From contig CABZIW010000002.1 in assembly GCA_902526005.1 (NCBI GenBank), positions 124,001 through 188,000 of the forward strand: a stretch of DNA of 64,000 nucleotides, written 5' to 3'. Positions within the stretch are counted from its first letter, which is position 1. Each line of letters starts with the position of its first letter. The notes under the pieces are model-generated. The model had not been told where the DNA came from. It did no database searches and saw only the letters and a program-made list of their open reading frames with translations. Shown piece after piece: positions 63,501-64,000 of this stretch. The position numbers were made by a program, and so were the translations under genes. The stretch comes from an uncultured Pelagibacteraceae bacterium. GTDB taxonomy: Bacteria > Pseudomonadota > Alphaproteobacteria > Pelagibacterales > AG-422-B15.

Positions 63501-64000
63501 TTGGATGAAAATATTATTAAAATTGATTCTGTAAGATTTTATTGGTCAAAAAAAAGTAGATTTAAAATATTTGTCCCCAATTTCGAGATCAATAAAGGTG
63601 AAAAGGTTCTTTTGTTGGGAGAGAGTGGCTCAGGCAAGACAACTCTTCTTTCATTAATTTGTGGGTTTTTAAATCCTTTAAGTGGGAGCATATCAATTAA
63701 TGGAAGTACGATAAATAAGCTATCTTCTAAAACTAAAGATGAACATCGAGCAGATAATATAGGTATTATTTTTCAGCAATTTAATCTGCTCCCATATGCA
63801 AATGTTATAGATAATATTGTTCTGCCTCTATATTTCTCAAAAGTAAGGTCTGCTAATGTAACTAATCAAAGAGAGTCGGCCTTAAATCTTTGCAAACAAT
63901 TGAGATTACCTGATGATATTGATCAATATAAAGCAAGTAGTCTTAGTGTTGGGCAGCAACAAAGAGTAGCCGTGGCAAGGGCATTGATAGGCAATCCTTC
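63501..64000 (+). CDS. ABC transporter ATP-binding protein (3' end outside window)
   Basis: An open frame starts with TTG directly after the ZrgA-like stop and runs to the window end. It has Walker A LLGESGSGKTTLLSL near residue 40, Q-loop FQQFNLLPY near 90 and signature LSVGQQQRVAVARAL near 148. The type is that of LolD/MacB-like ATPases. Its tight spacing after the ZrgA-like gene suggests it belongs to that zinc system. The only nearby ATG is out of frame, hence the TTG start. Walker B lies beyond the edge. Confidence 0.88.
   Translation, partial: MDENIIKIDSVRFYWSKKSRFKIFVPNFEINKGEKVLLLGESGSGKTTLLSLICGFLNPLSGSISINGSTINKLSSKTKDEHRADNIGIIFQQFNLLPYANVIDNIVLPLYFSKVRSANVTNQRESALNLCKQLRLPDDIDQYKASSLSVGQQQRVAVARALIGNP

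Overview
This window is a dense, AT-rich stretch of bacterial chromosome, most likely from a marine alphaproteobacterium with a streamlined genome. The lineage call rests on family content and gene order: plant/alphaproteobacterial glutamate-cysteine ligase, DUF1289, DUF2093, DUF2948, a TIGR01459 HAD protein, the block HAD-ribF-ileS-lspA-DUF3035 lipoprotein, the block DUF374-waaA-lpxK...DUF2093-xseA-purD, the block murA-DUF2948-hisD-infA-maf-tRNA, and an alphaproteobacterial type of tRNA-His and HisRS. Convergent genes often overlap or touch, terminators are scarce, and there are no rRNA genes, insertion sequences, phage genes or CRISPR arrays. I cannot assign a genus.

Layout. 1-2101 (minus) holds a PimC/PimD-like acyl-CoA dehydrogenase pair, one gene cut by the window edge. 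2165-5154 (minus) is a cobalamin-riboswitch operon: a TonB-dependent receptor followed by a small DUF6580 membrane protein. 5196-6704 is a phosphomannomutase/phosphoglucomutase. 6699-10639 (minus) runs rpoZ with a long acidic tail, two acyl-CoA dehydrogenases and a TSUP permease. 10717-13343 (plus) holds DUF1289, DUF4396, an alpha/beta hydrolase and an MscS channel. gshA and rsmE follow on minus. 15428-23205 (plus) runs ubiA, pmbA and a lipid A/Kdo block (MsbA-like exporter, DUF374, waaA, lpxK, LpxL-type acyltransferase). M23 peptidase, DUF2093 and xseA lie on minus. purD, an APH-type kinase and a class V aminotransferase lie on plus, facing an ACAD and tadA on minus. rsuA-type pseudouridine synthase and rsmD are on plus. 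The long minus operon 40040-32251 carries HAD, ribF, ileS, lspA, a DUF3035-like lipoprotein, an SbmA/BacA-like protein and a short pgi. An SDR and groES-groEL follow on plus.

43046-46397 (minus) is a histidine block: hisS-hisZ-hisG preceded by an 11-residue leader peptide with four His codons and alternative hairpins. This looks like an unannotated histidine attenuator and is, I think, the best hidden signal in the window. An MFS transporter then runs into the antisense 3' end of tRNA-His, which is followed by tRNA-Phe. 47894-56434 (minus) carries a hypothetical protein, maf, infA, hisD, DUF2948, murA, dcd, two tiny overlapping ORFs, and a three-gene operon of M24 hydrolase, M20 amidohydrolase and Rieske oxygenase.

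56480-59036 (plus) holds a DUF3604 protein and beta carbonic anhydrase. The right end is a zinc regulon: DUF1826 and znuA on minus, divergent from znuC-znuB-zur on plus, then a ZrgA-like His-rich protein and an ABC ATPase cut by the window end. Two near-perfect alphaproteobacterial-type Zur palindromes control it, one between znuA and znuC and one before the ZrgA gene.
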